Source of the DNA: Oligoflexia bacterium
Lineage (GTDB): Bacteria; Bdellovibrionota; UBA1018
NCBI GenBank assembly: GCA_903881565.1
Contig: CAIRTR010000323.1
Span: forward strand, 1-55,050
Length of the DNA: 55,050 nt
Direction of reading: 5' to 3'
Numbering within the stretch: position 1 is the first letter of the stretch; each line of letters starts with the position of its first letter. The notes beneath the pieces are model-generated. The model ran no database searches and had not been told where the DNA came from. It worked only from the letters and a program-made list of their open reading frames with translations. Positions 34,606-46,208 of this stretch are shown piece by piece. The translations under genes were made by a program, and so were the position numbers.

Positions 34606-36107
34606 CGACTCGAACTCTCGAATTTGACATAGTGATTATTGGCTCAGGTGCAGGCGGTGGGACCGTTGCCAAGGAGTTGGCGCCCCTTTGTAAAAAGGGT
34701 GCAAAGATTGCGCTCTTGGAGTGGGGGGCTCGATTTCGGCCGGAGGACAATGTTCGAAACGAGCTCGAAATGGCCGATAAATACTATTTTGAGAGCGGTG
34801 GGTTTCCGACGGCTTCTCAAGATCTGACCCTCGCTTTTGCACGAGCCGTTGGAGGGTCGACAACCGTTTACACCGGAACTTCGCTGACCGCACCCAAGGA
34901 AGTTTTTGAGAAGTGGGGAGTTCCTGGAGTGACTCTTGAGGATCTCAAGCCTCGTTATGACAAGTACATCAAAGAAAACAACGTCCACCTTGCGCCCCGT
35001 GATGAGTTAAACGAGAATAACCGCCTTTTTGAAAAGGGTTGTAAATCCCTAGGCTGGAGCGTGGAGCAGTTTCCTATCAACACCAAGGGCTGTATTGGAC
35101 TCGGAACCTGCAATTTGGGATGCGCGGTTCATGCAAAACAAGGGACGGCGATTGCGCAGATCCCCGTTGCCGAAAAGGGAGGGGTGCAAGTTATCCCTCT
35201 TTGTCGCGTGGATCGGATCTCGCCTAACCTCATTGAGGCGCAAATACTTCCTGCGGAATTCGGACTCACCCCTTCGCCTCTTGCTCCCGGCCCCATCCAG
35301 TTTCGAGCAAAAAAGATCGTAGTCTGCGGCGGGAGTGTTCAGTCTTCGGCCCTTCTACTTCGCTCTTTTGGGGATGTGGCTTTGCCGGCATTGGGGCGCT
35401 ATTTTTCCTGCCATCCGGCACTTATTCTTGCAGGAGAGCATCCGCAACCGATTCAAAACATTCAGGGACACCCGAAAAGTTTTTTTTGCGATGAGTTTTT
35501 TGATTCGGATCGGTTCCTGCTTGAAACGTGCATGTACTTTCCATTCACACTTGCCAAGAACCTGGTGGGTTATGGCGAGGAACTCGATGATTTGATGTCC
35601 AACTTCAATCGGCTTCAGATGATTCTCGTGCTTGCCATTGATCCTGCCTTGAGGGAGAACCGCGTCGCTTTAGATCGCTCGGGCAATCCGATTGTGCATT
35701 ATCGTTTTTCAGAGGAGGTGATTGGGTCACTTCTTCAGGCCATTCGAAAGAGTGCAAAGATCTTTTTTGCAGCGGGTGCTGCACGAGTTCATGCACCAGC
35801 CGCAGGTCGATTTTTTGTTTATCCGAATGAGGCGGAACGCCTGGATCAGATCATCACGCGCGATCATTTTAAACTGGGACAGCTCTCCATTGCCGCGGCT
35901 CATCTGATGGGTGGATGTCGAATGGGCGAGGACATCGAAACTTCGGTGACGGATAGCTGGGGCCGCGTTCACGGCATGAAAGACGTGTATGTGGCGGATT
36001 CGAGCCTTTTTCCGGGTCCTTCTGAAGTAAATCCTTATCTCACGATCATGGCGCTTGCTGATCGGGTGGCTCAGGGTATTTGTAAAGATATGGGAGTGAA
36101 TTCATGA
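34602..36107 (+). CDS. GMC-family FAD oxidoreductase
   Basis: 501 residues. The dinucleotide-binding motif is IVIIGSGAGGGTVAKEL (residues 10-26) with ALLEWG after it. The GMC signature 1 region GGSTTVYTGTSLTAP lies near 85-100. The C-terminal block HLMGGCRMG (about 430), the catalytic-region SWGRVHGMKDVYVADSSLFP and NPYLTIMALADRVAQGI complete the family. The pattern resembles long-chain alcohol or sterol oxidases. It oxidises an alcohol; the substrate is unknown. A Cys-rich loop (GCIGLGTCNLGCAVHAK) near 155-170 could hold a metal or disulfide. It is second in a coupled operon, overlapping both neighbours by four bases. Confidence 0.85.
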   Translation: MTTRTLEFDIVIIGSGAGGGTVAKELAPLCKKGAKIALLEWGARFRPEDNVRNELEMADKYYFESGGFPTASQDLTLAFARAVGGSTTVYTGTSLTAPKEVFEKWGVPGVTLEDLKPRYDKYIKENNVHLAPRDELNENNRLFEKGCKSLGWSVEQFPINTKGCIGLGTCNLGCAVHAKQGTAIAQIPVAEKGGVQVIPLCRVDRISPNLIEAQILPAEFGLTPSPLAPGPIQFRAKKIVVCGGSVQSSALLLRSFGDVALPALGRYFSCHPALILAGEHPQPIQNIQGHPKSFFCDEFFDSDRFLLETCMYFPFTLAKNLVGYGEELDDLMSNFNRLQMILVLAIDPALRENRVALDRSGNPIVHYRFSEEVIGSLLQAIRKSAKIFFAAGAARVHAPAAGRFFVYPNEAERLDQIITRDHFKLGQLSIAAAHLMGGCRMGEDIETSVTDSWGRVHGMKDVYVADSSLFPGPSEVNPYLTIMALADRVAQGICKDMGVNS

Positions 36108-37825
36108 GTACAGAAGGCAAGAAAACCACGAATGGCGCTGCGGTTGTTGTCCACGTTCTTCAGCGCGAAAAAATTCAGTTTGTTTTTGGAATCCCGGGGA
36201 CTCATAACATTGAGCTCTATGATGCCTTTTTGGATGCCGAGGGGATCACGCCTGTTCTCGTGACAGATGAACAAAGCGCGGCCTTCATGGCCGATGGGGT
36301 TGTCCGCGCAAGTGGGGCGCTTGCGGCCGTGAATCTGGTTCCAGGAGCAGGACTCACGCATGCGCTATCAGGGATTGCTGAGTGCTACTATGATCAAATT
36401 CCTTTATTGGCTTTGCTGTGTGGAGTTCGAACCGATACGGGCAACGCCTATCAACTTCATGATATCGATCAGGTCGCCATTGCGAGGCCTGTTTGCAAAA
36501 AGGTTTTTCAGCCAAAAACCCATCAAGAACTTTATCTGGCTCTTGGCGAGGCAGCACAAGTCGCGCGCATGGCGCCTTGCGGCCCCGTGGCTTTTGAAGT
36601 TTCCGCAAACCTTTATTTGAGTCAAGGGGAGTGGGGGGGCGGCGAGGGAGTGAGCAAAGTGGCGGTTCAGCCCGCAGCGCCTAAAATTGAGAATCTCGCG
36701 CAGATAGCCGAGGTGCTCAATGGGGCTGGGCGAGTCGGGATTTACGTCGGCAAATCTCTCGAAAACAGTGGTTCTGATCTTCTTAACCTCTCGGAGAAAC
36801 TAGATGCGGTTGTCTTCACCACTGTTTCCGGTAAAGGGGTGTTTCCCGAAGACCATTTTCGGTTTGCATGGAACGCGCTAGGGCGCGCAGCTCCCTCAGA
36901 AGTGCAGGATCTTGAAAAGCAGTTGGATTGTGTTTTAGCGATCGGTTGCCGTTTTGCAGAAGTCGCAACCGGAAGTTACGGAGTCGCAAAGCCCAAGCAA
37001 TTGATTCACGTGGATGCTGACGCCTCGGTGTTTGATCGAAACCTAAAGGCGGATCTAAAACTTCAGGCTGATTCGGGAGAATTTGTCAGGGCTTTGCTTG
37101 CGTCGGGATTGCTCAAAGAGCGGACTGCTCGAACCGTTGTCGCTGCTCGCGCAGCGCCGAACGCTTCAGAATCTGTTGATGGCGTTTCACCGCCCAGGCT
37201 TATGAGTCGGTTGCAGGAACTCTACGGTGATAAGTCGGTTTTTGTGACTGATAGCGGAAACGGGCTTTTTTTGGCGATGGAGAATCTGAGACTCAAGCAT
37301 CCGCGCTCATTTTTAGCGCCCGTGGATTATTCGTGCATGGGCTACAGCGTTCCGTCTGCCATTGGGGCGAAGCTGGCCTGCCCTGATCGGCCCGTGGTTG
37401 CCCTTGTGGGCGATGGGGCGTTTATGATGACGGGATTTGAAATGGCTACTGCGGCTTCCTATAGTGCGGGCGTCATTTTTCTTCTTTTACGTGATCGGGA
37501 GTTGAGCCAGATTTCGCAGTTTCAAAAAATGGTGCTCGGGCGGCAGATTTGCACGAAAACCCCGGATTATGATTCAGAGGCCTTGGCCAAGGGTTTGGGT
37601 GTTTCGTATTTACGATTGGAAAAAGACGCCGAAATCGACTCGGTCCTGAGCCAGGCAATAGAGATTTCTCGCAGTAAAACGCCGGTTTTAGTCGAAGTCA
37701 AAATCGATTATTCGGTTTCCACCCATTTTTCGAAAGGAGTGGTGAAAACCAATTTTCTTCGCCTCCCATGGAAGGATCGGTTGCGGATGGTTAGCCGAGT
37801 GGTGAAGCGGAAACTCTTCAAATAA
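36104..37825 (+). CDS. Thiamine-diphosphate-dependent enzyme (acetolactate-synthase-like)
   Basis: 573 residues, normal for the acetolactate synthase / 2-hydroxyacyl lyase superfamily. The catalytic Glu is in VTDEQSAAFMADG (about 55), the PYR-domain block NLVPGAGLTHALSGI follows. The middle domain lies about 195-330. The ThDP motif starts GDGAFMMTGFEMATA near 435, but the expected NN at its end is replaced by RD (FLLLRDREL). Asp could still hold the metal. The reaction could be carboligation or cleavage of a 2-hydroxy/keto acid. It is coupled by ATGA overlap to the GMC oxidoreductase, so its substrate may be the aldehyde or ketone produced there. It is not a branched-chain-type IlvB by context, since no ilvN is present. 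Confidence 0.75.
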   Translation: MSTEGKKTTNGAAVVVHVLQREKIQFVFGIPGTHNIELYDAFLDAEGITPVLVTDEQSAAFMADGVVRASGALAAVNLVPGAGLTHALSGIAECYYDQIPLLALLCGVRTDTGNAYQLHDIDQVAIARPVCKKVFQPKTHQELYLALGEAAQVARMAPCGPVAFEVSANLYLSQGEWGGGEGVSKVAVQPAAPKIENLAQIAEVLNGAGRVGIYVGKSLENSGSDLLNLSEKLDAVVFTTVSGKGVFPEDHFRFAWNALGRAAPSEVQDLEKQLDCVLAIGCRFAEVATGSYGVAKPKQLIHVDADASVFDRNLKADLKLQADSGEFVRALLASGLLKERTARTVVAARAAPNASESVDGVSPPRLMSRLQELYGDKSVFVTDSGNGLFLAMENLRLKHPRSFLAPVDYSCMGYSVPSAIGAKLACPDRPVVALVGDGAFMMTGFEMATAASYSAGVIFLLLRDRELSQISQFQKMVLGRQICTKTPDYDSEALAKGLGVSYLRLEKDAEIDSVLSQAIEISRSKTPVLVEVKIDYSVSTHFSKGVVKTNFLRLPWKDRLRMVSRVVKRKLFK

Positions 37826-37828
37826 GCT

Positions 37829-38221
37829 ATGAGAACAAAAGCAAAACTGCTGAAGCTGATGAGCTTATGGCCGCCTTATTTTGGTTCAGGGATTCGGGTC
37901 AAGAATATTTCTTCCGACCTTCGCTCCCTTGATGTGGAGATGAAGTTACGATTTTGGAATCGCAATTATGTGGGCTCCCATTTTGGGGGCTCTCTCTATT
38001 CAATGGTCGACCCCTTTTTTATGTTGATGCTCATTGAGAATCTGGGGCGTGTCCATGCTCGGTTTGAACTTTCAGGTGAGCAAATTGAAGAACTCCGCAC
38101 TCAGGCAGATGCTCAATTCAAAGTGGAGCCTGTTTTCAGTGTTCAAGTGCTAGATGAGGCGGGCGAAGTTGTCGCCGAAGTTGAAAAGACGTTGTATGTG
38201 AGAAAACGGGATCACGGTTAG
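37829..38221 (+). CDS. DUF4442 hotdog-fold protein
   Basis: 130 residues starting three bases after the ThDP gene. It has the DUF4442 pattern: LWPPYFGSGIRVKNISSDLR, then the block WNRNYVGSHFGGSLYSMVDP and MLMLIENLG. The family has a hotdog thioesterase fold and probably acts on an acyl-CoA or acyl-carrier; the exact substrate is unknown. In this operon it could release or trap a product of the upstream enzymes. Confidence 0.8.
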   Translation: MRTKAKLLKLMSLWPPYFGSGIRVKNISSDLRSLDVEMKLRFWNRNYVGSHFGGSLYSMVDPFFMLMLIENLGRVHARFELSGEQIEELRTQADAQFKVEPVFSVQVLDEAGEVVAEVEKTLYVRKRDHG

Positions 38222-38223
38222 AA

Positions 38224-38766
38224 ATGGCCAATCCTTCAACTCTCTACCGCTTCAAAATCTCTCTCTCTGACGTGGATCGTTCAGTCTATGAACTTCTCAA
38301 TCTTCGGGTCGCGATGCATTCGTCTGAGTCCGTGGATTTTTTGCTCACGCGGGTCCTCGCTTTTGCGCTGAACTTCGAAGAGGGACTTGAGTTCTCGCCC
38401 GGACTCAGTACCCCTGATGAGCCCGCAATCAAACTTCAGGACGGAGGCGGGCAGATTTTGCGCTGGATTGACATCGGAAATCCAACGGCGAAGCGCCTCA
38501 ACAAAGCTTCAAAATCTGCAAAATCTGTTCGGGTTTACACTTACAAAGATCCAGAAAATCTCAAGCGCGAGGCCGCAAACGAGCGCATTTACAGGTCAAA
38601 AGAGATCGAGATCTTTTCGCTTTCCGCCGCTTTTCTCACCCCTCTAGGCAAGACGCTTGTCCGCGACAACGCCTGGTCACTGATTCACAACGACGGAGAA
38701 CTAATTGTTTCCGTGGGTGAGGAAAGTTTTATGTGTACTCTTCAAAAGCACCGACTTGAGGGTTAG
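38224..38766 (+). CDS. yaeQ: YaeQ family protein
   Basis: 180 residues starting two bases after the previous stop. The YaeQ pattern is clear: YRFKISLSDVDRSVYELLNL, SVDFLLTRVLAFALNFEEGL, ILRWIDIGNPTAKRLNKASK and VRVYTYKDPENLKR. The fold resembles PD-(D/E)XK nucleases, with an acidic D...D/E...K-like core; the biological role is unsettled, and a transcription-related role has been proposed. It closes the five-gene operon. Its last 66 bases overlap the convergent gltD. Confidence 0.85.
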   Translation: MANPSTLYRFKISLSDVDRSVYELLNLRVAMHSSESVDFLLTRVLAFALNFEEGLEFSPGLSTPDEPAIKLQDGGGQILRWIDIGNPTAKRLNKASKSAKSVRVYTYKDPENLKREAANERIYRSKEIEIFSLSAAFLTPLGKTLVRDNAWSLIHNDGELIVSVGEESFMCTLQKHRLEG

Positions 38767-40107
38767 CATCTTCAACCGCTTGTCCACAACGGCGGCCATT
38801 TTTCGGCCTTCAGCAATGGCCCACACAATTAGGGATGCTCCTCGATGAACATCGCCTGCCGCAAAAACTTTAGGATGGCTGGTTTCAAAATTGCCATCGG
38901 TAAGAACATTTCCGCGCGGGTCTAGCTTGAGTTGTAACGATTCAATGAGCCCCTTGCGATTTGGGCCCGAGAAACCTAGGGCTAAAATGACGAGGTCTGC
39001 TGGAACTTCAAGGTCTCGGCCATGAAGGCTGCTGAGAATGCCATTTTCCCCGGAAAAGTGGGTTGTCAAAACGCCCCAGCGTCTTTCGCAATTAATTGAT
39101 GTCCCTTCTTCATGGGCAGCAGAGGTGCGTAGTTGTAATGGCCAAAGGGGCCAAGGTGTGGTCTCCGCTCGCTCGCGTGGGGGTTTCGGGAGAAGCTCAA
39201 ACTGCATGACCGAAGCGCAACCCTGCCTGATTGCGGTGCCAAGACAATCAGCGCCGGTGTCTCCGCCGCCTAAAATAATCACACGCTTTCCGTGCGCGTC
39301 GATGGCTTGCCCAGATCCAAAATGGGATGTGAGATAATCCATCGCCTGATGGACCCCGGCAAGGTCTCGGCCTGGCACCGGCAAATCGCGTGGAGTGGGC
39401 GCGCCTAAAGTCAGACAGACGGCGTCAAACGAGCCGAGAAGTTCCTCTTTCGAATAATCCACTCCCACTTCAATGCCATTTTTAAAAACAACGCCCTCGG
39501 CTTTGAGTTGCTCCAATCGGCGATCCAGCACCCATTTTTCCATCTTAAAATCCGGAATCCCATAGCGAAGCAGGCCTCCAGGCTTCGCCGCCTTTTCAAA
39601 GACAGTCACCTCGTGACCTGCTCTTGCCAACTGTTGAGCAGCCGCAAGACCCGCGGGGCCTGAGCCTATGATTGCGACCTTTTTTCCGGTCCGCTCGGAT
39701 GCGATCAACGGTTGAACCCAACCCTCTTTGAAACCACGATCAATAATCGAAGATTCAATGTTTCGGATGGTCACCGAATCTGAATTGAGCCCTAACACAC
39801 AGGCTGACTCACACGGCGCGGGACAGAGCTTGCCTGTAAATTCTGGAAAATTATTGGTGGAATGAAGCGCCTTGAGTGCCTCTTTCCATTTGCCGCGAAG
39901 AACAAGGCCGTTCCAATCCGGAATTAGATTCTCAACGGGACACCCATTGGAAGTGGGAGATGAACTCTGACAAAAAGGAACCCCACAGTCCAGGCAGCGT
40001 TCCCCCTGGCCTTGGATTTTTTCTGCGGATAAAGCGACGGGAAGTTCCTTCCAATCATGGATTCGCTCAGCAACGGGGCGGTACTCGGGCATCTCTCGCT
40101 CAGACAC
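38701..40107 (-). CDS. gltD: Glutamate synthase small subunit
   Basis: 468 residues. The N-terminal iron-sulfur region holds CLDCGVPFC and [13 protein letters not shown], then [12 protein letters not shown], giving the cysteines of two 4Fe-4S clusters. The FAD motif is [18 protein letters not shown] (about 149-166) and the NADPH motif [17 protein letters not shown]. The C-terminal GFSGPNRKG and [20 protein letters not shown] complete the flavin site. It passes electrons from NADPH to GltB, which makes two glutamates from glutamine and 2-oxoglutarate. It overlaps gltB by eight bases. The last 40 residues are unusually basic and beyond the usual end. Confidence 0.95.
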   Translation of the reverse strand: MSEREMPEYRPVAERIHDWKELPVALSAEKIQGQGERCLDCGVPFCQSSSPTSNGCPVENLIPDWNGLVLRGKWKEALKALHSTNNFPEFTGKLCPAPCESACVLGLNSDSVTIRNIESSIIDRGFKEGWVQPLIASERTGKKVAIIGSGPAGLAAAQQLARAGHEVTVFEKAAKPGGLLRYGIPDFKMEKWVLDRRLEQLKAEGVVFKNGIEVGVDYSKEELLGSFDAVCLTLGAPTPRDLPVPGRDLAGVHQAMDYLTSHFGSGQAIDAHGKRVIILGGGDTGADCLGTAIRQGCASVMQFELLPKPPRERAETTPWPLWPLQLRTSAAHEEGTSINCERRWGVLTTHFSGENGILSSLHGRDLEVPADLVILALGFSGPNRKGLIESLQLKLDPRGNVLTDGNFETSHPKVFAAGDVHRGASLIVWAIAEGRKMAAVVDKRLKMLTLKSVLLKSTHKTFLTHGNN

Positions 40108-43100
40108 GGCTAGCCTCCCGCGCCCGTTTGTATTCGGTGGGCATCACTCGGACAAACTTGGGCAATAATTCGTTCCAATTCGAAATGATCTTGGCTGCTT
40201 TGGGACTTCTGGTAAATTCTTGATGTTGTTTCAATAGATGTCGCAGGGTCATCAAGTCTTCGTCTTCGGTAACAGGCCCGAGTTCGACAAGATTCTGATT
40301 GCATCGTGAGGGAAACGTACCCTCGTCATCAAAAACGTAGGCGATTCCTCCGGACATTCCGGCCGCAAAGTTACGGCCTGTTCGCCCTAATACAACAACG
40401 CGACCGCCGGTCATATATTCGCACCCATGATCGCCGGTTCCTTCGACGACGGCGTGTGCGCCACTGTTGCGAACGGCGAAACGCTCGCCCGCAAGGCCTC
40501 GAAAATAGGCTTCGCCGCCCGTGGCGCCGTAAAGTGAAGTGTTGCCGATCAAAATCGATTCGTCAGCGGGGTAGGCAGCGTCATGAGGCGGTAGAACGAT
40601 GATCCGTCCTCCGGAGAGGCCCTTGCCAATATAGTCATTGGATTCGCCTTCGAGTTTAAGCGTAATGCCTCCGGCTAAAAAAGCCCCAAAAGATTGGCCA
40701 GCAGAGCCTTTGAATTGAATCTGAATCGTATTATCCGGCAAGCCTGTCGCGCCGTAAGCTTCTGCCACTCGACCTGAAAGCATGCTCCCCGTGGCGCGAT
40801 CCGTATTGCGAATGGGATATTCGAGGACCACCTTTTGTTGGTGTTCGAGCGCGGGGAGGCAATGTCTAAGGAGTGTTTGGTCAAGCACCGTATCGAGATT
40901 CCGCGGACGCCTCCCACCAAAGCGTAGATCGGAGCGTGGTGCATCCTTAATCGTTTGATGAAGCAGAGAGGCTAAATCCAGGCCTGTGGCTTTCCAATGT
41001 TGTGTGGCTTGCGTCGTTAAGAGTTTGTCGGTTCTGCCCACCAGGTCTTCAAATCGACTGATCCCCAGTTTGGACATGAGCGCGCGAACCTCTTCAGCGA
41101 TGAAGAAAAAATAATTAATGAGGTGCTCGGGCTGGCCTTTGAATTTTAGTCTTAACTCCGGATCTTGAGTTGCCACTCCGACGGGACAGGTATTGAGATG
41201 GCACTTGCGCATCATGATGCAGCCTTGGGTAATCAGAGGCGCGGTTGCAAAACCGAATTCTTCGGCCCCTAAGAGAGCCGCGACGACAACATCTCGGCCG
41301 GTCTTGAGCTGGCCGTCGGTCTCGAGTTTGACTCGATTGCGAAGTCCGCTCAGCACCAAGGTTTGATGAGCTTCGGCCAGACCAAGCTCCCACGGAATCC
41401 CTGCGTACTTGATTGACGAAAGGGGGGAGGCCCCCGTTCCCCCTGAATCCCCACTGATCAGAATTTTATCAGCATGAGTTTTTGCAACTCCTGCGGCGAC
41501 GGTCCCGACTCCGATTTCGGCCACGAGCTTGACCGAGATATCCGCTTTTGGGTTTACGTTTTTGAGATCAAAAATCAATTGGGCCAGATCCTCGATGGAA
41601 TAGATGTCGTGATGGGGCGGCGGTGAAATCAGTGTCACCCCTGGCGTGCAATAACGAAGGCGCGCAATCATCGCATCCACTTTGAGTCCGGGGAGCTGGC
41701 CCCCTTCGCCGGGCTTCGCCCCTTGGGCCATTTTGATTTGAAGTTCGCGAGCATTAACCAGGTAGTGCGCCGTGACTCCGAAACGAGCGGAGGCGATTTG
41801 TTTGATCGCCGAATTTTTCAGGTCCCCGTTGGGCAGGCGTGTGAATCGCTCCGCGTCTTCACCTCCTTCGCCTGAGTTGCTTTTTGCCCCCATTCGGTTC
41901 ATGGCAATGGCCAAGGTTTCGTGCGCCTCTTTACTGAGCGCGCCAAAGGACATTGCGCCGGTGGTAAATCGTTTCACAATTTCGGTGGCGGCTTCGACCT
42001 GATCCAGCGGGATCGGCGTGGCCGCGAAATTAAACTTGAGCAAGGACCGCAGTGTCGTATCACTCTCATTAACCCGTGCAGAAAACTCCGCAAAAGTCCT
42101 GGGGTCGCCCGACTTTGTGGCGTGCTGAAGTAGGCTAATGGTCTCGGGATTCCATTCATGATGCTCACCTTGGGCTCGGTAGTGAATGTCTCCGCCCAAA
42201 TCCAGCAGGCGCGTGGGATGCTTCAGGACAAAGGCATCCCCATGACGAATCAGAGTTTCTTCGGCAATCTGCTCTAAGCCAATTCCTTCAATGCGAGAAG
42301 GGGTTCCCGTAAAATATTTGTTGATTAATTCGGATTTGAGACCGATGGCTTCAAAAATCTGGGCGCCGCAGTATGACTGGATCGTCGAGATTCCCATTTT
42401 AGAAAAAATCTTAAGCAGCCCTTTTCCAACAGCCTGAATGAACTTAGCGTGCGCGGTGGCAGAGTCAATCCCTTCAGGGAGATAGCCGTCTCGTGCCATA
42501 TCGGTCAAGGTTTCAAACGCGAGATACGGATTAATCGATCCCGCGCCAAATCCGATCAGACATGCAAAGTGATGCACATCCCGGGGTTCCCCCGTTTCTA
42601 AAATAAGTCCACACTCTGCGCGTTGAGATTTGCGCACCAAATGATGGTGAACGGCCGAGATGCCAAGCAAACTCGGCATAGGCGCCCACGTTTCATTGAC
42701 GCCTCGATCGCTTAATACGATGAAGCGGACGCCCTCTTGAACGGCCTTCGAGGCCTGCCTGCAAAGTTCGATCAACGCTTGGCGAAGTCCGCGCGCGCCG
42801 TCAGCGGCGGGAAAAAGAAGCTTCAAAGTGATGGATCTAAAACTCGGATCAGCGATGGCCCGAATTTTTGCCATGTCCTCATTGGTGAGGACGGGCTGTT
42901 TAACTTGAATCTGTTTCCAGGCTTCTGGGTTTTCGCTCAAGAGATTGGGCCTGGGCCCAATATGGGTGCCAAGCGACATCACGATTCGCTCGCGAATCGG
43001 ATCAATCGGAGGATTGGTGACTTGGGCGAAGGATTGCCTGAAATATTTGAAAAGTAGTTGCGGCCGTCGCGACAATACCGCCATCGGAGTATCGTTGCCC

Positions 43101-44611
43101 ATCGAAGAAACCGGCTCTTCGCCGGTCACGGCCATCGGCGTGAGAATCATCTTAAGCTCTTCAATGGTGATCCCAAACGCTTGCTGACGTTGCCTCAGGC
43201 TTGCGTGGTCGGGCTGCGGGACGTTTGCAGGCTCCGGGAGTTCGTCAAGCGTTACGCGATTTGCGGTCACCCAGTTGCGGTAGGGCTTTCGCGCGGCCAT
43301 TTCGGTCTTAACTTCTTCGTCGTTTAAAATTCGGCCAAGCACCGTATCGACCAAAAACATTCGGCCAGGTTCCAATCGTCCCTTTTTTATGATCTTAGCA
43401 GGTGAGACCGGAAAAACCCCTGTCTCAGAGGCTAAGGTTACAATCTGATCATCCGTGATTTGGTAGCGGCACGGTCGAAGGCCATTGCGATCTAGCGTTG
43501 CGCCGATTGTGCGGCCATCGGTGAAACAAACGGCTGCGGGTCCGTCCCAAGGCTCCATCATAGCTGAATGAAACTGATAAAAAGCGCGACGTGATAAATC
43601 CATTTGCGGATTGGCAACCCAGGGTTCGGGGATCAGCATCATCATCGCATGCGCAATGGAGCGCCCGCCCAGGTACAAAAATTCAAGAGCATTGTCGAGG
43701 CACGCTGAATCGCTTTGCCCATCTTCAATGATGGGAAACACTTTGGAAATATCTGAGCCAAAGAGCTCCGACTTCAGCCGCCCTTGCCTGGCCCGCATCC
43801 AATTCACATTGCCTTGAATGGTGTTGATTTCGCCGTTGTGACAAAGATAGCGATAGGGATGAGCGCGTGGCCAGGAAGGAAAAGTGTTGGTGCTGAAACG
43901 AGAATGCACCAGTGCCAGGCCACTTTCAAAACGAGAATCCGTGAGATCCCTATAATACTGACTCACTTGTGCGGGCAGGAGCAGACCTTTGTAGATGATC
44001 GTTCGCGAAGAAAGGCTTGGGATGTGAAATTCGCTCATGTTTGAAGCAAACGTTCCCTGAACCGCTTTTTCGATGGCGCGTCTTAAGACATAAAGGCGAC
44101 GCTCAAAGGCCATTTCATCAAGGCCCTCTTTTTCAATAAAGAACTGGCGAATCACGGGTTCGGCCTGCCGGGCTTGTTCGCCAATGGTTGAATTATCTAC
44201 GGGGACGTCACGCCACCCCAGAAGCCGTGCCCCTTTTTTTACAATGACTTGTTCAATAAGCTCAGCAATTGAGTGCGATACTTTTGCGTCGCGAGGGATG
44301 AAGACCATCCCGACCCCGTAGTCCCCTGATTCGGGGAGAGTCCAGCCACTTGCTTGGGCCTCTGCCGAAAAAAAACCATGAGGAATTTGCGTTAGAATCC
44401 CGGCGCCGTCGCCCGTCAGCGGGTCGCTGCCTTGTGCGCCTCGGTGGTGGAGGTTGCGCAGTACTTCGAGGGCCTGGGCGACAATCCCGTGCGTGCGGTT
44501 GCCCAGAACGTGGGCAACCATGCCGACCCCGCAACTGTCTTTTTCAAAGTGAGGGTCATAGAGACCCTGTTTTGGGGGGAAGGCGTTTGAAGTTTGCTCT
44601 GAATTGCTCAC
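40100..44611 (-). CDS. gltB: Glutamate synthase large subunit
   Basis: 1503 residues. The N-terminal glutamine amidotransferase domain has its nucleophile Cys27 ([12 protein letters not shown]), exposed after removal of a 26-residue leader, and [19 protein letters not shown]. The central and FMN-binding domains contain [17 protein letters not shown] and [15 protein letters not shown]. The 3Fe-4S cluster cysteines are in [17 protein letters not shown] near residue 1135. The C-terminal GXGXG beta-helix domain has [13 protein letters not shown] and [16 protein letters not shown]. Together with gltD it forms NADPH-dependent glutamate synthase for ammonia assimilation. The operon order gltB-gltD is standard. 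Confidence 0.97.
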   Translation of the reverse strand: MSNSEQTSNAFPPKQGLYDPHFEKDSCGVGMVAHVLGNRTHGIVAQALEVLRNLHHRGAQGSDPLTGDGAGILTQIPHGFFSAEAQASGWTLPESGDYGVGMVFIPRDAKVSHSIAELIEQVIVKKGARLLGWRDVPVDNSTIGEQARQAEPVIRQFFIEKEGLDEMAFERRLYVLRRAIEKAVQGTFASNMSEFHIPSLSSRTIIYKGLLLPAQVSQYYRDLTDSRFESGLALVHSRFSTNTFPSWPRAHPYRYLCHNGEINTIQGNVNWMRARQGRLKSELFGSDISKVFPIIEDGQSDSACLDNALEFLYLGGRSIAHAMMMLIPEPWVANPQMDLSRRAFYQFHSAMMEPWDGPAAVCFTDGRTIGATLDRNGLRPCRYQITDDQIVTLASETGVFPVSPAKIIKKGRLEPGRMFLVDTVLGRILNDEEVKTEMAARKPYRNWVTANRVTLDELPEPANVPQPDHASLRQRQQAFGITIEELKMILTPMAVTGEEPVSSMGNDTPMAVLSRRPQLLFKYFRQSFAQVTNPPIDPIRERIVMSLGTHIGPRPNLLSENPEAWKQIQVKQPVLTNEDMAKIRAIADPSFRSITLKLLFPAADGARGLRQALIELCRQASKAVQEGVRFIVLSDRGVNETWAPMPSLLGISAVHHHLVRKSQRAECGLILETGEPRDVHHFACLIGFGAGSINPYLAFETLTDMARDGYLPEGIDSATAHAKFIQAVGKGLLKIFSKMGISTIQSYCGAQIFEAIGLKSELINKYFTGTPSRIEGIGLEQIAEETLIRHGDAFVLKHPTRLLDLGGDIHYRAQGEHHEWNPETISLLQHATKSGDPRTFAEFSARVNESDTTLRSLLKFNFAATPIPLDQVEAATEIVKRFTTGAMSFGALSKEAHETLAIAMNRMGAKSNSGEGGEDAERFTRLPNGDLKNSAIKQIASARFGVTAHYLVNARELQIKMAQGAKPGEGGQLPGLKVDAMIARLRYCTPGVTLISPPPHHDIYSIEDLAQLIFDLKNVNPKADISVKLVAEIGVGTVAAGVAKTHADKILISGDSGGTGASPLSSIKYAGIPWELGLAEAHQTLVLSGLRNRVKLETDGQLKTGRDVVVAALLGAEEFGFATAPLITQGCIMMRKCHLNTCPVGVATQDPELRLKFKGQPEHLINYFFFIAEEVRALMSKLGISRFEDLVGRTDKLLTTQATQHWKATGLDLASLLHQTIKDAPRSDLRFGGRRPRNLDTVLDQTLLRHCLPALEHQQKVVLEYPIRNTDRATGSMLSGRVAEAYGATGLPDNTIQIQFKGSAGQSFGAFLAGGITLKLEGESNDYIGKGLSGGRIIVLPPHDAAYPADESILIGNTSLYGATGGEAYFRGLAGERFAVRNSGAHAVVEGTGDHGCEYMTGGRVVVLGRTGRNFAAGMSGGIAYVFDDEGTFPSRCNQNLVELGPVTEDEDLMTLRHLLKQHQEFTRSPKAAKIISNWNELLPKFVRVMPTEYKRAREASRV

Positions 44612-44711
44612 GCTTTGAAACTAGCGAAACTGGAAATTAAGTCAAGTTACCACTTCAGCATCGGGAGCGATTAAGGGGATCTTGTTTGTGTTAGGAAAGC
44701 GAACAATTTAT

Positions 44712-46208
44712 TTAAGATGCCATCTTTTGAGGTTGGGCAGAAACTTGACTCTTGGGAAGGCGGACGACGAACTTCGTGTTACCACATTGGGCATCAATCG
44801 AGAGGCTCCCTGCATGGCCCTCTATTATCCCTTTTGAGATCGACAGGCCTAGTCCGGTGCCTTTGCCGACTTCTTTGGTCGTGAAAAAAGGTTGCATCAT
44901 TTTTTGGCGAACCACCTCAGGGATGCCTGAACCACTGTCCATTACCGAGAAAACGTAGGAGTGCTCCTCTTCTTCGACCGAGACTTTAACCCATTTTTTG
45001 TCTAACTGAAGGACCGCATCGTGGGCGTTGTTCAAGAGATTCAAGAAGACCTGTCCGAGCTGCGTGGCTCGACAGGCAATCGTTATTTCGGGATCAAACT
45101 CAGAAACCTCAAGTGCGACGCCGTGACTCTTGAACCGGCTCTGACATAACTCAAGGGCATCATCGATAATGGATTTTAGTTTGCAGTCTACAAACGGATC
45201 TTCTGTGCCATCTCGGGAAAAAGATTTGAGGCCTTTGATGATTTTCGAAATGCGCTCGGCCATCGATTCGATGCCGACGGCGTGCTTGGCTAAGGCGGGC
45301 AGGTCAAGGCGGTTGCGGGCAATCATGCTCGATATCTGTTGGCTTTTTCCAGAAATGACCGCGAGGGGATTATTGATCTCGTGCGCGAGTCCGGCGGCCA
45401 TTTCGCCAAGCGCCGAGAGTTTGCTGGATTGCAGCAGCCCTGCGTGCGCTTGTTTTAGTTCATCGGTTCGGCGCTCAATCGTTTGCTCAAGGCCTTGGTT
45501 GATTTCTTCAATTTTATTGTTTCGTTTTTCGATCATGACCAGCATCGAATCAAACTCAAGCGAAAGACCAAAAATTTCCTCAATCTGGATTTTAGATTCC
45601 GATTCCCGCAGCACTGAATACGAGGAGTTGCCCGTTTGAGAGATTTTTCTAATGACCTGAAGAAGGGAGGTGATTTCACCGCTTATCTTTGTAGTCGCTA
45701 GGCGCGCAATAAGGAGCGCGACCATAAAGCCCACTGCTAAAACGAGAGTTCCGATGAGAAGGTAAGTGAGGAGTGAAGCGTAGTCGATTTCGTTGCGCAC
45801 TGTTAAAATCAGGGAGCCAACAGGTTCGCCTTGGGAGAGAATTGGGAACGCGTAGCTCCCCGAGCTGACGATTTTTGGTTGAGTCGCCGTAACGGGTTCA
45901 TCAGGCGGAAAGCTGGCAAACACATGGCCTTTTAAGTCGTAAATAGTTCCGGTTTTTAAGACAGGGTGGTTTTTGATCGAGCCCAAAGATTTAGTGGCTT
46001 CTTTTTGATCTTGGAAAACGATCGCACTTGTGAGGTTTTGAGTGAGCACATGGGCCGTTGATTCGACGGTTTTAATCTCATTTTGTTTTGAATGAATATA
46101 ATCATTGATAAGGAACCCTAGGCCGCATGTGAGCAGGATCGCGGTCGTAACGACGAATTGCCCCCTCTTGATGGCAACCTCTAATGGAATTCTGGGCCCT
46201 TGGCTCAT
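44712..46208 (-). CDS. Sensor histidine kinase with YfiN-like (CHASE8) periplasmic domain
   Basis: 498 residues. Two membrane helices at about 18-36 and 146-170 flank a 110-residue periplasmic domain with [20 protein letters not shown] and [15 protein letters not shown], typical of the CHASE8 sensor of YfiN-type diguanylate cyclases. A HAMP-like segment and a coiled coil (about 225-260) follow. The kinase core has the H box [19 protein letters not shown] (His276), the N box [13 protein letters not shown], and G boxes DSGSGIP and [11 protein letters not shown]. No receiver is attached. It probably phosphorylates the divergent response regulator at 48959. Its start overlaps the YfiR gene stop by four bases, so the two proteins are made together. 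Confidence 0.88.
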   Translation of the reverse strand: MSQGPRIPLEVAIKRGQFVVTTAILLTCGLGFLINDYIHSKQNEIKTVESTAHVLTQNLTSAIVFQDQKEATKSLGSIKNHPVLKTGTIYDLKGHVFASFPPDEPVTATQPKIVSSGSYAFPILSQGEPVGSLILTVRNEIDYASLLTYLLIGTLVLAVGFMVALLIARLATTKISGEITSLLQVIRKISQTGNSSYSVLRESESKIQIEEIFGLSLEFDSMLVMIEKRNNKIEEINQGLEQTIERRTDELKQAHAGLLQSSKLSALGEMAAGLAHEINNPLAVISGKSQQISSMIARNRLDLPALAKHAVGIESMAERISKIIKGLKSFSRDGTEDPFVDCKLKSIIDDALELCQSRFKSHGVALEVSEFDPEITIACRATQLGQVFLNLLNNAHDAVLQLDKKWVKVSVEEEEHSYVFSVMDSGSGIPEVVRQKMMQPFFTTKEVGKGTGLGLSISKGIIEGHAGSLSIDAQCGNTKFVVRLPKSQVSAQPQKMAS

